Source of the DNA: Lamellibrachia columna
Taxonomy: Eukaryota > Annelida > Polychaeta > Sabellida > Siboglinidae
Assembly: GCA_963662155.1 (NCBI GenBank)
Contig: OY759266.1
Location: 8,000,026-8,064,025, forward strand
Reading direction: 5' to 3'
DNA length: 64,000 nt
The notes below the pieces were generated by a model. The model worked only from the letters and a program-made list of their open reading frames with translations, was not told where the DNA came from and did no database searches. A program made the position numbers and the translations under genes. Shown here in pieces: positions 39,690-54,863 of this stretch (positions are counted from its first letter, which is position 1; every line of letters starts with the position of its first letter).

Positions 39690-40190
39690 ACGTCGATGCA
39701 GGTGGCTTGGCCACGATTGGAGAATCGTCTTGTGAGCCGTGCCCTACTAGCAACATCTTCGCCCGCCGTCCGACCCCGGCTTGCTGTTAGCGGAACTCGA
39801 TCGTCCGATTGCCGAATGTCTAACGAACTTTGCCGCCGAACCCCATCAACACCGTGTTGAATAGAGGGGTACAGCACGAGACTAGGCTGTTCCCTCTGGC
39901 AGACAAGCCACATTGCTATGTTATGTTATGCTATGATCACATCTCTAGAACCATTGGGAACTATTTTTTGTGGAACACATTTTGATGCACTCTTTGTCTA
40001 TTTTGGTTAACCTGCGCGGTCTCTGTGTTACGGTGTATTTTCTTGTATTATGGTCTAGCCTGTCATTGTGTACTGTAATTCTTGTTTGTCATTTCACGCT
40101 GTATTTTTGAGTGTCATCGCACGTTGTAGGTTCTTGTGTGTATATTTGTGTACCGTCGTCGACAACAGTCTGTCAATGCTTATGCTCAAA
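39690..40190. other. GC-richer spacer, nothing recognised
   Basis: The segment 39690-39900 is GC-rich relative to its surroundings, but no open frame shows a known domain. 40020-40190 is T-rich with irregular TGTCATT/GTGT phrases. Confidence 0.3.
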
Positions 40191-40198
40191 CATTGTAG

Positions 40199-40372
40199 AA
40201 TAACCGCTACCTCCTTAGTCAATAACCGCTACCTCCACAGTCAATAATCGCTACCTGCATAGTCAATAACCGCCACCTCCATAGTCAATAACCGCTACCT
40301 CCATAGTCAATAACCGCTACCTCCATAGTCAATAACCGCCACCTCCATAGTCAATAACCGCCACCTCCATAT
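40199..40372 (+). repeat. 22-bp tandem repeat, about 8 copies
   Basis: The unit TCAATAACCGCTACCTCCATAG recurs eight times with CGCTACC/CGCCACC variants. Confidence 0.9.
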
Positions 40373-40499
40373 ATTCGTGTCAGCTACTGAGCAGTCGCCA
40401 CTCGTTTTGGTTCAATTAATTAAAGTCCATAACTTGACATTATTGGTAATCCTCGCGGTTTCCGCCGATCTACGTACTGTAGCGTTTCTGATGGCTGGG

Positions 40500-40697
40500 T
40501 GGCGTCCCGCGTTTCTTCAACCTCGCCGTTTTCTCCATTTTCCCTAATTCCTACAAATTCACCGTGTTATCCATTTCCCGCTTTTCTACAAACTCGCCGT
40601 TTTCTCCATTTCCCGCGTTTCTACACGCCTTTTCCCAATTCTCCCGCGTATCTAACAACTTGGCGGTTTCGCCATTTTTCTCATCCATTCCCGCGTT
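40500..40697 (+). repeat. Diverged repeat of about 35 bp
   Basis: The phrases CTCGCCGTTTTCTCCATTT, CCCGC and TTTCTAC recur four to five times with irregular spacing. It ends where the inverted repeat begins. Confidence 0.5.
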
Positions 40698-41278
40698 TGA
40701 ACACGTGATGTGATTACGTGAATGTGATGATGTGAATGTGATTACGTGAATGTGATGACGTTAATGTGATCACGAGATGTGATCACGTGAATATGATAAC
40801 GTGAATGTAATGACGTAAATGTGAATATCGTAGATAAACATAAAAGCATTTGTACATAATAATAATAATATAATATAAAAATAGCTTCGCTTAGCTTCGC
40901 TTGAATAAACATATCATAATACATACGGTGTTTTTGTGGTGGTTATATAGTAGTTATCTATGGATCATGCTTGACCAAAACTCTTAAAACGCTTGACCAT
41001 GTCTCAAGATGCCTGACTAACGTCCTAAGACGTATGATCAATACTCTTAAGACGTTTGAAACTCTTACGACGGTGTTGATGACGATACCAGGCGCCTCTT
41101 CTTTTGAGGAGAGGACTTGTCAATATGCTACTGAAGTATTTTATATATTATAATTATTATGTACAAATGCTTTTATCTTTATCTCTAACATTCACATTCA
41201 CGTCATCAGATTCACGTAATCACATTCATGTCAACACATTCACGTCATCATATTTGCGTCATCATATTCACGTCTTCC
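40698..41278. repeat. Long imperfect inverted repeat (foldback-like)
   Basis: The left arm (40698-40885) consists of GTGAATGTGATNACGT-type short repeats followed by AAAAGCATTTGTACATAATA. The right arm (41131-41278) contains the reverse complement, TATGTACAAATGCTTTT then ATTCACGTCATCA-type repeats. Between them lie about 245 bases, including roughly 21-bp repeats of the form CTTGACCA...CTTAAAACG (40970-41075). This layout fits a foldback DNA element or a hairpin-forming repeat. Confidence 0.7.
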
Positions 41279-41529
41279 TGTTAAATGTGCATCCACTGTC
41301 GTGAGAGTTTCTTCTCATACAACTCCTTCCTTGATTAATTTATTTCGTGAATAAGGTGAAAAATAAATCGGGTAAAAGTATCAATATCCTGATATCATAT
41401 CACGAAAATACGAAGCTATCTTTGTCGCTTTTCTCCGAATTTCCACTTGGCCTAGTTTAAATAATTTAATATTTTGGCCGACAATTTAAACAAAACTAAA
41501 TAACACACATGAACAACAGGGACAGCACC

Positions 41530-42595
41530 TCGTAGTGGATGCCAGATGTGTTTGATTTCTCAGGATCTACGTAAACACTGCACAAACAGACACCCCGTCG
41601 TCCGTGCAACAACTTATTTGCGCATATGCACACTGTATTAGGGAAGTTAGACAATGGATGAATCTTCGTATGCTAAAGTTAAATGATGACAAAACTGAGA
41701 TGATTATTTTTATATCAAAACATAATCTCAAGTTATATGGAGTTTGCTCTATGAACATTGGAGCTGACACAATTTCACCAGTAGACTGCGTACGAAATTG
41801 ACAGACTATCATCAAACAGAAGCCACCAAAAGTGCTATAAACGCACTTGTGACCTCTCGCCTAGATTACTGTAATTCGCTCTTGGTTAACCTTCTGGCAT
41901 CACAGATACATCGACTGCAACGAGTACAGAACAATGCTGCTAGACTAATTACGCGCACCAGTAGGCACGACCACATAACACCAGTCTTAATGGGCTTACA
42001 CTGGCTGCCGGTAACAAGTCGAATACATTTCAAGGTGCTAGTGTTGGCGTACCGATGTGTCAGTGGTTTGGCGCAGACTTACTAGGCCGAACCTTTACAC
42101 ATCCGAAATCCTGATGGGCCTCTACGCAAGGACTATGCGCCAACACTGCACCAATGCATCACCAAGAAGAGCATTGGTGAATCTGCATTTGGAACAACAG
42201 CGCCTCGACTTTGGAATTCATTGCCCTCAGACATTCGTAATTCCAAGACGCTTAACAATTTTTAGGAAGTCTTTAAAGACTCACCTTTTTATTGGTCACT
42301 TAAAATATATGTAAATGAAGATAATATTATGTGATGGACACTATGGATGGACTATTTGTGATATACGTTAATTTTGCATTAGGATTCTCGCCAGATTTTA
42401 AGGTTTTTTAAATTATTTTATTTATTTATTTCTAAAGTAATTTCATTTATTTATTCGGCGTTTACACATGTGTGTTTATAGTTAAATAGTATTTTATTCC
42501 ATGTGAATAGTATTTTATACCATGTACAGCGCACTTATCCATATAGTGGGAATTAGTGCTTTTAAAAATGCTGTATTATTATTATTATTATCTGC
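41530..42595 (+). mobile_element. LINE 3' part with (TTA)n tail
   Basis: Three overlapping frames encode the reverse transcriptase C-terminal half: WMNLRMLKLNDDKTEMIIF, then SRLDYCNSLLVNL, VQNNAARLITR, GLHWLPVTSRIHFKVLVL, and finally FRKSLKTHLF. At least two frameshifts separate them. The 3' UTR ends near GTACAGCGCACTTATCCATA and a (TTA)n tail at about 42577-42592, usual for this LINE type. The element points toward, and is joined head-on to, the minus-strand LINE that follows. Confidence 0.85.
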
Positions 42596-43139
42596 TGGAT
42601 TTGTGTTCCGTCTGTAATAATTTTTAACAAATCTGGCAGCAGAGTGTTGTACTCTTTCAAGGCTTTTAATTTGTGAAGTGGTGTGAGGATTCCATATGGG
42701 TGACGAGTACACGAGTTTTGGCCGGATTAGCATGTTGTAGACTGTTTGTTTAACTTCGGGTTTACATGGGCCAAGAGTTCGTTTAATCATGCCTAAAACT
42801 TTCGAAGATTTTGAAGTTATGTCAGTGACATGATTTGTCCAGGTTAATTTGGAATCCAATTTTACTCCGAGATATAAGTGGCTGGATACAGTGGATAATA
42901 ACTGGCCAAAAAGCGAGTACGTGTGTGGGCTGGGTTTAGTTTTGTTTGTTATTGGAAGGTGGACACATTTAGATACATTAAATTCCTTTTGTCACTTGTC
43001 TGACTATTTTTGGAGTTAGTTTAGGTCAGTTTGGAGAATTTCGTGGTCGGTTTTGGAAGAAATTTGACGATATATAATACTATCATCTGCATAAAGGTTT
43101 ATGGAAGATTTGCTGTTCCAATCTATGTCATTTATATAA

Positions 43140-43143
<4 letters not shown>
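42596..43143 (-). mobile_element. LINE fragment abutting the truncated Polinton end
   Basis: On the minus strand two frames encode reverse transcriptase pieces: LLYINDIDWNSKSSINLYADD (residues around the catalytic YADD), then DSKLTWTNHVTDITSKSSKV and YSSPIWNPHTTSQIKSLERV. The fragment stops exactly where polymerase B sequence begins (about 43143), so its insertion or a later deletion removed the Polinton left end. Its 3' part is cut by the (+) LINE. Confidence 0.85.
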
Positions 43144-47564
<4,421 letters not shown>

Positions 47565-47597
47565 AAAAAGGCGATGCACTGTGGTCGTCTTTCATAA

Positions 47598-48229
47598 GCG
47601 ACCAAGGACGCGGGGCGGAAACATCCTTTCACGTGCATCGTCGCCGGTCCGACGGGATGCGGCAAAAGTACTTTCGTGACGCGTCTGCTACGTCACGCTG
47701 CTGCGATGATCGATCCACCCAACGAACAGATCACGTGGTGTTACGGAGAATGGCAAGAGGCTTACGCAACGATGGACTTGGTTGACGTGCGGTTCGAGGA
47801 AGGGTTGCCGAGTGCGAGCATGTTCGATTCGTCGACGAGGAACCTCATCGTCATAGACGATCTCATGGTAGAAACGGACGAACGGGTCACGACCTTGTTC
47901 ACTAGAAAAAGTCATCACAGGAACACATCCGTGCTGTATCTCGTACAGAACCTGTTCCCCAAAAACAAAGAGAGTCGTACCATCAGTCTGAATTCTCAGT
48001 ACATGGTGGTGTTCAAGAATCCTCGTGATGCATCGCAGATGTCGCACTTGGCTCGACAGATGTATCCGGGGCGCGTCAAGTTCGTTCAAGAGGTTTTTAA
48101 AGACGCCACGTCGGTACCGTACGGCTATTTATTGGTCGATCTCAAACAGGACACGCCCGAGACATGCGTCTGCGCACGACCATCTTTCCAGACGACGGTG
48201 TTCAGTACGTGTACTTGCCGAAGGTATAA
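47598..48229 (+). pseudogene. DNA packaging ATPase (FtsK/A32-like), damaged
   Basis: This ATPase family pumps viral DNA into capsids. Walker A GPTGCGKST begins at about 47646 and Walker B NLIVIDD at about 47850; an arginine-rich sensor region follows (LFTRKSHHRN, SLNSQYMVVFKNPRD). The frame is closed by a TAA at 47595, and there is no ATG between it and Walker A, so the start codon is missing. Near 48160 the frame shifts: the usual C-terminal residues and the TAA at 48227-48229 are in another frame, and the original frame runs on into the next gene. Spacing to the next ATG (48267) is 37 nt. Confidence 0.88.
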
Positions 48230-48266
48230 AAAGACCGCACGCGTGGATAGTCTCTTCATTCGCAGG

Positions 48267-49862
48267 ATGTCTGACCTGGTGAAGAGACACATTGTGTGCA
48301 TACAGGCACTGAACAGAATCAAGAGCAACAAATTGAAAAGGGCCATCATCGCCAACGCCGACGCCGATATGCTGTGTGCACTAGCCGAGTGTGCCTACAA
48401 CATATTAAAAAAAGAACATTCCATTGACCGCATTACAGAGGCGACGTTTGAGTAAATACAGAACGAAGTTATGCGAGTTGGGTCAGAGACGAACGCCAGC
48501 TGCCAGGAGAAGACGTTTAACAAATATGTTATGTTTTTTGGAAGAAATCGCTAAGTGGATAGTCGTGGGATCGCCAGTAGATATTATCTACTTAGATTTT
48601 CAGAAAGCTTTTGACAAAGTGCCACATCAAAGATTACTACTTAAATTAAAAGCCCATGGTATCGGGGATAGCATAACTGACTGGATAGAACAATGGCTGA
48701 CTGACAGAAGACAACGAGTTGTAGTAGATGGAGAAGTTTCAAATTGGAAATCGGTTTTGAGTGGGGTACCTCAAGGATCAGTATTAGGACCTATATTATT
48801 CTTAATTTATATCAATGACTTGGACGACAGTATAACAAGTAGCATACTGAAATTTGCGGATGACACAAAACTGTTTAGAAAGGTTAATACTGATGGTGAT
48901 AAACAACATTTACAAAACGATCTAGACAGATTAGTGAAATGGTCTGAGAAATGGCAGATGTTGTTAAATTTTGGGAAATGTAAATGCCTACATACAGGAC
49001 ATGGGAACTTGAATGTAAACTATAAAATGGGAGATACTGTTCTGGGTACTACTGTAAAAGAAAAGGACTTAGGAGTTACAATAAGCGCTGATATGAAAGT
49101 TTCATAGCAGTGTGGTATTGCAGCTTCAAAGGGTAATCAAATTCTTAGATTGATTAGAAGAAACATAACCTACAAGGGAAAAAAGTTAATTATACCTCTT
49201 TATAAAGCAATAGTTAGACCTCATTTAGAATACTGTATACAAGCATGGAGACCATATCGTAAGAATATACGCTTGAACGCATGCAAAGGAGAGCAACTAA
49301 AATGATGCCAGAACTGAGACACCTTAGTTATGAAGAACGCCTGAAAGAATGTGGTTTAACAACTCTAGAGACAAGGAGGTTAAGAGGAGATCATATTGAA
49401 GTTTTTAAGATATTGAATGGGTATGAAAATATTGATAGAAATATGTTTTTCTCACTCAAGAAGGATAGCAGAACTAGAGGACATGAGGTAAAATTAGTAA
49501 AGGATCAATGTAGATTGGACATCAGGAAGCACTCGTTCTCACAGAGGACAATAAATGAATGGAACAAATTGTCTACAGATTGTGTAACTGCTAGCAGCGT
49601 GAATATGTTTAAAAACAAGGTTGACACATATCTCAGGAGGGCGGGTTATAAGTAGATGAACATTGTTGGACTCTCGATAAGCCAATGGCTTCCTTGTCCA
49701 CTTGCCATCTGGGCCTTTGGCTTGGATGGCAAATCTTGTTAAATCTTGCTGCAACAGCAGGTCGGCGAGGGACAGAGCGGAGGTTTCCTATCGGCCTTCT
49801 TAGCACCGTTGGCCAGTTCGGTCTTTCTACCCTTGCTCCGAGAGGTGCTGCTCAATAGGTAG
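48267..49862 (+). pseudogene. Small basic-hydrophobic Polinton protein, split by LINE and frameshift
   Basis: The ATG at 48267 opens MSDLVKRHIVCIQALNRIKS, a helical basic protein. At the A-run 48407-48413 the frame shifts: the basic segment ALQRRRLSKYRTKLCELGQR follows in another frame. A LINE of about 1.23 kb is inserted at about 48517. After it, from about 49749, the hydrophobic C-terminus GGFLSAFLAPLASSVFLPLL continues to a TAG at 49860-49862. As I recall, a protein with this layout (helical, basic, then a GGFLP-type hydrophobic end) is common in animal Polintons between ATPase and integrase. Its function is unknown; a virion or membrane role has been guessed. Confidence 0.75.
48517..49748 (+). 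mobile_element. LINE inserted in the Polinton
   Basis: Sequence from TTTAACAAATATGTTATGTT onward matches the reverse complement of 59070-57828 almost base for base, including the reverse transcriptase (LDFQKAFDKVPHQRLL, SGVPQGSVLGPI, catalytic FADD), the 3' UTR and the TTAAATCTTG tail. This copy is 5'-truncated within the reverse transcriptase. It has an in-frame TAG at about 49105 and a small deletion near 49265. No clear target duplication is visible. Confidence 0.93.
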
Positions 49863-49866
49863 AGAG

Positions 49867-50652
49867 ATGGAACACGCACGCAAGATGGCCTTGGTGGACC
49901 CACGAATGTTGGACACGCTTCGTTCACCACCACCCCCGACGGACACCTTAGGTAAGAAGGTGCAAGCCCTCGATGACGAGATGATGACCATCCTCGACAG
50001 AAAGGACCTCGACGACAGGACCAAGGTAACATTGTATAATCAGGTATTGCAACGGTATAACGTCTTGTCCGATAAACACGTCAAGGAACCGGTACGCGTG
50101 GTCACGGTGAACGAGTCTAGGACGGGGGCGGGGGCGGGGGCGGGGGCGACGGAGGGAGCAGTATGAGCTCCTGCTACTACCGCTACTAGCGGGATAGAGG
50201 CCGACGTCGTGGACACCGTCCCCAAGACCATGCAAGGAAAAGCCAGACGTTTGATGGAACATCTCAAAAGAGATATTGCGTGGACCGCTCGCGGCGAACT
50301 GATCCACGAGGGTGTGCCGGTTGCCGGAAGTAACGTGGTGCATCTCGTGAATGATATGTTGCGTAAGAGAAAGACCAATCCAAAGGGATGGCAACCGTTC
50401 GCAAGACAACTCCGTGCCTTGAACCTACCCATGGAGTTGGTCGGTAATACGACGCCGACAATGACATCCACTCCAGGTCGCCGTCGTCGAATGCCGACTA
50501 CCCCTTGGTCTGGCGGTGGTAGCGCACGAAGATCGCTCAGTTGGACACCCCTCGCTCGTCGACGCGGTCAGATGGAACATTCCATGCTCACCCCACCTCC
50601 AGAACGTCAACGCAAGGCTCTGGCGTCATTGGCTAGTTGGGAAGACATTTAA
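49867..50652 (+). pseudogene. Conserved uncharacterised Polinton protein, one in-frame stop
   Basis: Start ATG at 49867, five bases after the preceding TAG. Residues 1-99 (MEHARKMALVDPRMLDTLRS..., then an alpha-helical LDDEMMTILDRKDLDDRTKV) are followed by a short GAGAGAG repeat and a TGA at 50164-50166. The same frame then continues to 50652 with DTVPKTMQGKARRLMEHLKR and GELIHEGVPVAGSNVVHLVN, and an arginine/serine-rich C-terminus ending SWEDI. Proteins with this two-part layout recur next to the integrase in animal Polintons, from memory; no function is established. One nonsense change separates the halves. Confidence 0.8.
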
Positions 50653-50737
50653 GACGGTGCGGCACGTGTCCATTGCACAGTGTGCGCTCCGAAGTCGAGC
50701 GATCCACAGGATAAGTACTACCGTTGCGTCATCGTTG

Positions 50738-51822
50738 CATAATTTTTTGACGGTCTACTTCAACCCGAAAAGGGTAGGTAGTTACGGCGGAGTCGATGCG
50801 TTGCGACGCGTCGCGCGCATGTCACGAAAAAGGGTCGCGGAATGGTTGTCAGAACAGGATGCCTATACCCTACACAAACCGGCTAGACGTCATTTCAAGA
50901 GACGATGCGTCATCGTGGGTGGTCCACGTCAGCAGTGGCAGGCCGATCTCGTCGATCTGTCGAATTTGAAAAAGGACAACGACGGTATGACCTTTCTCCT
51001 CACGGTGATCGACGTCTTCTCGAAAGTGGCCTGGTGTGTTCCCATGAAGAACAAGTCCGCGGCGTCGTTGGTAGCAGCGCTTGACAGCACGTTCAGCAAA
51101 GGCTGGCCACAGACGTTGCAGACAGATCAAGGTTTGGAATTTCTGAATAAATCCGTTCAGGCTCTATTGAAGAAGCACGGCATCCATCACTTCTCCACGC
51201 ACAACGCGGAGACGAAGGCGAGCGTCGTGGAAAGATTCAACAGAACGTTGAAGACGAGCATGTGGCGATACTTCACGAAACACCAGACGTGGCGATACAT
51301 CGACGTCCTTCGGGACTTGGTGCAATCGTACAACAACACCCCTCACCGCAGTATCGGTATGGCTCCGTCACAGGTAAGTTACCAGAATCAAGAACAGGTG
51401 TGGCAGCGTCTGTACGGACACGACGGTAAGGGCGTGCCCAAGTTGCGCGTGTCGGATCGCGTGCGCATCAGCAAGTACAAAGGTAAGTTCGAAAAAGGCT
51501 ACGCGGCGAATTGGAGCGACGAGATGTTCACGATACACGAGGTTCATCCCTCCGAACCACCCGTATATCGATTGAGGGACGATCTCGGTGAAGTGCTGGA
51601 AGGCACCTTCTACGAAATGGAGCTGCAGAAGGTGTCGGTACCCGCCGATAAACTGTACTACGTGGAAGCGGTACTGCAGCGTCGTAAGGTAGGTAGACGA
51701 ACGGAGGCTTTGGTGAAATGGTACGGCTACCCCTCCAAATTCAACAGTTGGATCGATGCCAAGGCACTCGTCCACTCTACTATAAAGACTAGCCACGCGT
51801 ACGGTGACACTTCATTCGAGAA

Positions 51823-51826
<4 letters not shown>
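50738..51826 (+). CDS. Polinton integrase (rve/DDE) with C-terminal chromodomain
   Basis: The integrase joins element ends to host DNA. The open frame has an N-terminal helical region (FNPKRVGSYGGVDALRRVAR, EQDAYTLHKPARR), the catalytic core with first Asp in QWQADLVDL, second Asp in TLQTDQGLEF and Glu in ASVVERFNRTLK, and a C-terminal chromodomain (YYVEAVLQRRK...ALVKWYGYP...W). The core is uninterrupted to TGA 51824-51826. The conserved N-terminus starts near 50738, but no ATG stands there; the nearest in-frame ATG is 50818 (MSRKRVAEW), inside the conserved region. The start is therefore either lost or non-AUG. The next gene's ATG (51823) overlaps this stop as ATGA. Confidence 0.92.
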
Positions 51827-52270
<444 letters not shown>

Positions 52271-52297
52271 TTTCTGACACTGCCTAGCAACGCTTCC

Positions 52298-53140
52298 ATG
52301 AAGATGTATCCCGACAATACGTTGGCTCATTACATCACCGACTTACCTCGACGTATCGATCTGACTGGCGAGTGGGAATGCGGATTGGCAGAGATACAGT
52401 ACCCGCATACTTGGTACAACGTTACAGACGAAGATGTCTGGTTCTTCCTCAATGAGAAAAATCCTACGGGTCTTGTCCCGAGTATGAAGTTAGCCTCTGG
52501 GTATTACAGAGGTCCCGTGACATTGATGAACCGTGTAAACAGGGGTCTGCGACTTATGGCGACGGACAAAACACGAGCTAAATTGAGCTACAGCATGATC
52601 ACTCAACAAATGACGTTGTACATGTCATCCGACACCGTGTTCACCATACCGTACCACAGTGCGTTGGCACCTATGTTAGGATTTCGTGAGTCGATCGTCA
52701 CCAGTGCGCCGGCAGCACCAGCAGCAGACAGCACACGCCAGCACGATCACCCGATACCAGTTGGAACGTCAGCCACCGTGATTATACCACCGCCACCTAC
52801 ACACAGTCCCGATGGTTCGTACCCCTTCCGTAAAGTAGCCGAAGACGTGGTGAACATGAATCGCGGGTTCGATACCATCTACGTCTACACGGACGTCGTG
52901 GAGTCTCGCATAGTCGGTGACAGCGTCGCGCCTTTGTTGCGAGCCCTCCCGGTTGGCGGAATTCACGGTGCCACGGTATCCAATAGGTTCACTAACATTC
53001 ACTACGTGCCTCTGTTGTACTCGCACTTCAAGTCGATCGAGATGGATATAAGAGACGACACCGGACGGCGCGTGCCATTCGAGTATGGTAGAGTGACGGT
53101 GACGCTTCATTTTCGACGACGCAGGACCGGACTGTTCTGA
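52298..53140 (+). CDS. Minor capsid protein (penton, single jelly-roll)
   Basis: The 280-residue product starts MKMYPDNTLAHYITDLPRRI and contains GEWECGLAEIQYPHTWYNV, the conserved head of the Polinton/adintovirus penton. Strands of the jelly roll continue to FEYGRVTVTLHFRRRR. A proline/alanine-rich insertion (about residues 137-170) sits in a surface loop. The conserved first residues (SNAS) precede ATG 52298 in frame, but the upstream ATG at 52260 is in another frame, so a small indel near 52275 has separated them. Translation from the internal Met at 52298 would lose only about a dozen residues. The next ATG is two bases after this TGA. Confidence 0.85.
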   Translation: MKMYPDNTLAHYITDLPRRIDLTGEWECGLAEIQYPHTWYNVTDEDVWFFLNEKNPTGLVPSMKLASGYYRGPVTLMNRVNRGLRLMATDKTRAKLSYSMITQQMTLYMSSDTVFTIPYHSALAPMLGFRESIVTSAPAAPAADSTRQHDHPIPVGTSATVIIPPPPTHSPDGSYPFRKVAEDVVNMNRGFDTIYVYTDVVESRIVGDSVAPLLRALPVGGIHGATVSNRFTNIHYVPLLYSHFKSIEMDIRDDTGRRVPFEYGRVTVTLHFRRRRTGLF

Positions 53141-53142
53141 AG

Positions 53143-53562
53143 ATGAATTACAAAGAGTATTACGCGCGTCAGGCGGGTGGTGCACTGCCCTACTTCGCCG
53201 GTGCCCAATACCAGCGGGGTCACGGACTAGGCAGTCTGTTCGGAGGTCTGTTGCGTAGCGCCATGCCACTCATCAAGAGAGGCGCCATGGCGTTGGGAAA
53301 GGGGGCGTTGAAGACCGGCGTGCGCATAGCCGACGACGTCATGTCTGGACAGAGCATAAAAAGGGCAACCAAACGACGCGTCACGGATGTCGGTAGGAAT
53401 CTGATGCGTGGTCTTCTGGCCCCTGGCGTGCGAGCTCGTAAACGTATAAAACGCGTGCCGGCGAAGAAAGGAGTCACTTTAGCAAAGAGACGACGCAAGA
53501 GACAGACGTACGCGAAACGTGAAGCCGACATATTCGATAACGACGATGGCTTTCGTACATAG
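53143..53562 (+). CDS. pVI/pX-like basic virion protein
   Basis: A 139-residue product with ATG at 53143. An N-terminal part (MNYKEYYARQAGG...) is followed by an amphipathic/hydrophobic stretch GLGSLFGGLLRSAMPLIKRG and GAMALGKGALKTG, then a strongly basic C-terminus (RKRIKRVPAKKG, KRRRKRQ). This layout recalls adenovirus pVI and core proteins, which disrupt membranes or bind DNA, and adintovirus homologues; the functional label is inference. It begins two bases after the penton stop and overlaps the major capsid start by 17 bases. Confidence 0.75.
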   Translation: MNYKEYYARQAGGALPYFAGAQYQRGHGLGSLFGGLLRSAMPLIKRGAMALGKGALKTGVRIADDVMSGQSIKRATKRRVTDVGRNLMRGLLAPGVRARKRIKRVPAKKGVTLAKRRRKRQTYAKREADIFDNDDGFRT

Positions 53563-54862
53563 ACAGTCGTGCGAAGGGGTCAAGACCGAACTGGATCTCT
53601 TTACCGTACCCCCCACTCAGAACAGCATCATCGACAGCCACGTAGTGGAACATCAGCCCATGTCCTCTCTGGACTCGGGTGGACCGATAGAATTCCTCAT
53701 ACCCGGATCGGGCGACGATTACCTGGATCTCGCCAACACGATGCTGCACGTGCAGGCGAAGGTGACACGAGCCAACGGGGACGATCTCGACTTGGCCGAC
53801 CCCGTGGGACCAGTGAATAACTGGCTGCATGCGCTGTTCAGTCAAGTCGACGTCTATCTGAACGGCACGCTCGTGATCCCTTCGACCAACACGTATGCGT
53901 ATCGCGCCTACATAGAGACGCTGCTGAACTACGGTCCTGATGCCAAGGACACGCAACTGACGAATCAGCTGTGGCACAAGGACACGGCCACTCGCATGGA
54001 CGCCGTCGAGATAGCCGACGGACCCGCGGCTAACGAAGGGTTCGTGGCTCGACGAGAGAATATCGTAAGGAGTCGTCTGGTCGATATGATGGGCCGTCTC
54101 CACGTGGATCTCTTTCTGCAGGATAAATTCCTCATCAACGGCGTCGATGTCAAGATACGACTGGTGCGTAGTAAGCCTGCTTTTGCACTCATGACTGGTG
54201 GGATCGACCCCGATTACAAAATACAAATAGTCAATGCCGCCTTGTTTGCAAAGAAGGCCACCCTGAATCCGACCGTGCAGATGGCGCACATCAAGGCTCT
54301 GGAGAAGAGTACGGTCAAGTATCCGATGCGATCCGTCGAGTGCAAGGTGTACTCCATTCCTGCTGGCACTCGGTCGCACACGTACGAGAACCTGTTCCTC
54401 GGTACCCTGCCGAAACGTCTGGTGCTGTGCTGCATCGATAACGATGCCTACAACGGCGTGTACACCAAGAATCCGTTTCACGCCAAGAACAACGACATCA
54501 ACTTCCACGCGGTGTACGTGGACGGACGACAGATATCCTCCAAACCTTTCCAGCCCAATTTCGCAGACGACCTCTTCGTCAGGAGCTACATGAGTCTGTT
54601 CTCCTCGACCGGTAAGATGTGGCAGGACGAGGGGAACGGACTGACTCGCAGCAACTACCGACACGGCTACACCTTCTTTGGTTTCGACCTGACCGCCGAC
54701 CAGTGCGACGGTCCCTGCTTCCATCTGGTACAAAAGGGCAACCTGCGCATAGAACTGCATTTCCGCGCCGCGCTGCTGAACACCGTGAACGTCGTCGTCT
54801 ACGCCGAGCTCGAGTCCGTGCTGGAAATCGACAAGAACCGCAACGTCATCTACGACTACTGA
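53546..54862 (+). CDS. Major capsid protein (hexon, double jelly-roll)
   Basis: A complete 438-residue frame from ATG 53546 (MAFVHRQSCEGVKTELDLF) to TGA 54860-54862. The sequence has the order typical of Polinton hexons: SGGPIEFLIPGSGDDYLDL, LFSQVDVYLNG, YRAYIETLLNYG, DLFLQDKFLINGVDVKIRL, ENLFLGTLPKRLVL, NPFHAKN, and a C-terminal RIELHFRAALLNTVNVVVYA. No stop or frame change is present. Two jelly rolls build the trimeric hexon of the icosahedral shell. An upstream in-frame extension (from 53519) is not conserved, so 53546 was chosen. Confidence 0.95.
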   Translation: MAFVHRQSCEGVKTELDLFTVPPTQNSIIDSHVVEHQPMSSLDSGGPIEFLIPGSGDDYLDLANTMLHVQAKVTRANGDDLDLADPVGPVNNWLHALFSQVDVYLNGTLVIPSTNTYAYRAYIETLLNYGPDAKDTQLTNQLWHKDTATRMDAVEIADGPAANEGFVARRENIVRSRLVDMMGRLHVDLFLQDKFLINGVDVKIRLVRSKPAFALMTGGIDPDYKIQIVNAALFAKKATLNPTVQMAHIKALEKSTVKYPMRSVECKVYSIPAGTRSHTYENLFLGTLPKRLVLCCIDNDAYNGVYTKNPFHAKNNDINFHAVYVDGRQISSKPFQPNFADDLFVRSYMSLFSSTGKMWQDEGNGLTRSNYRHGYTFFGFDLTADQCDGPCFHLVQKGNLRIELHFRAALLNTVNVVVYAELESVLEIDKNRNVIYDY

Positions 54863-54863
54863 G

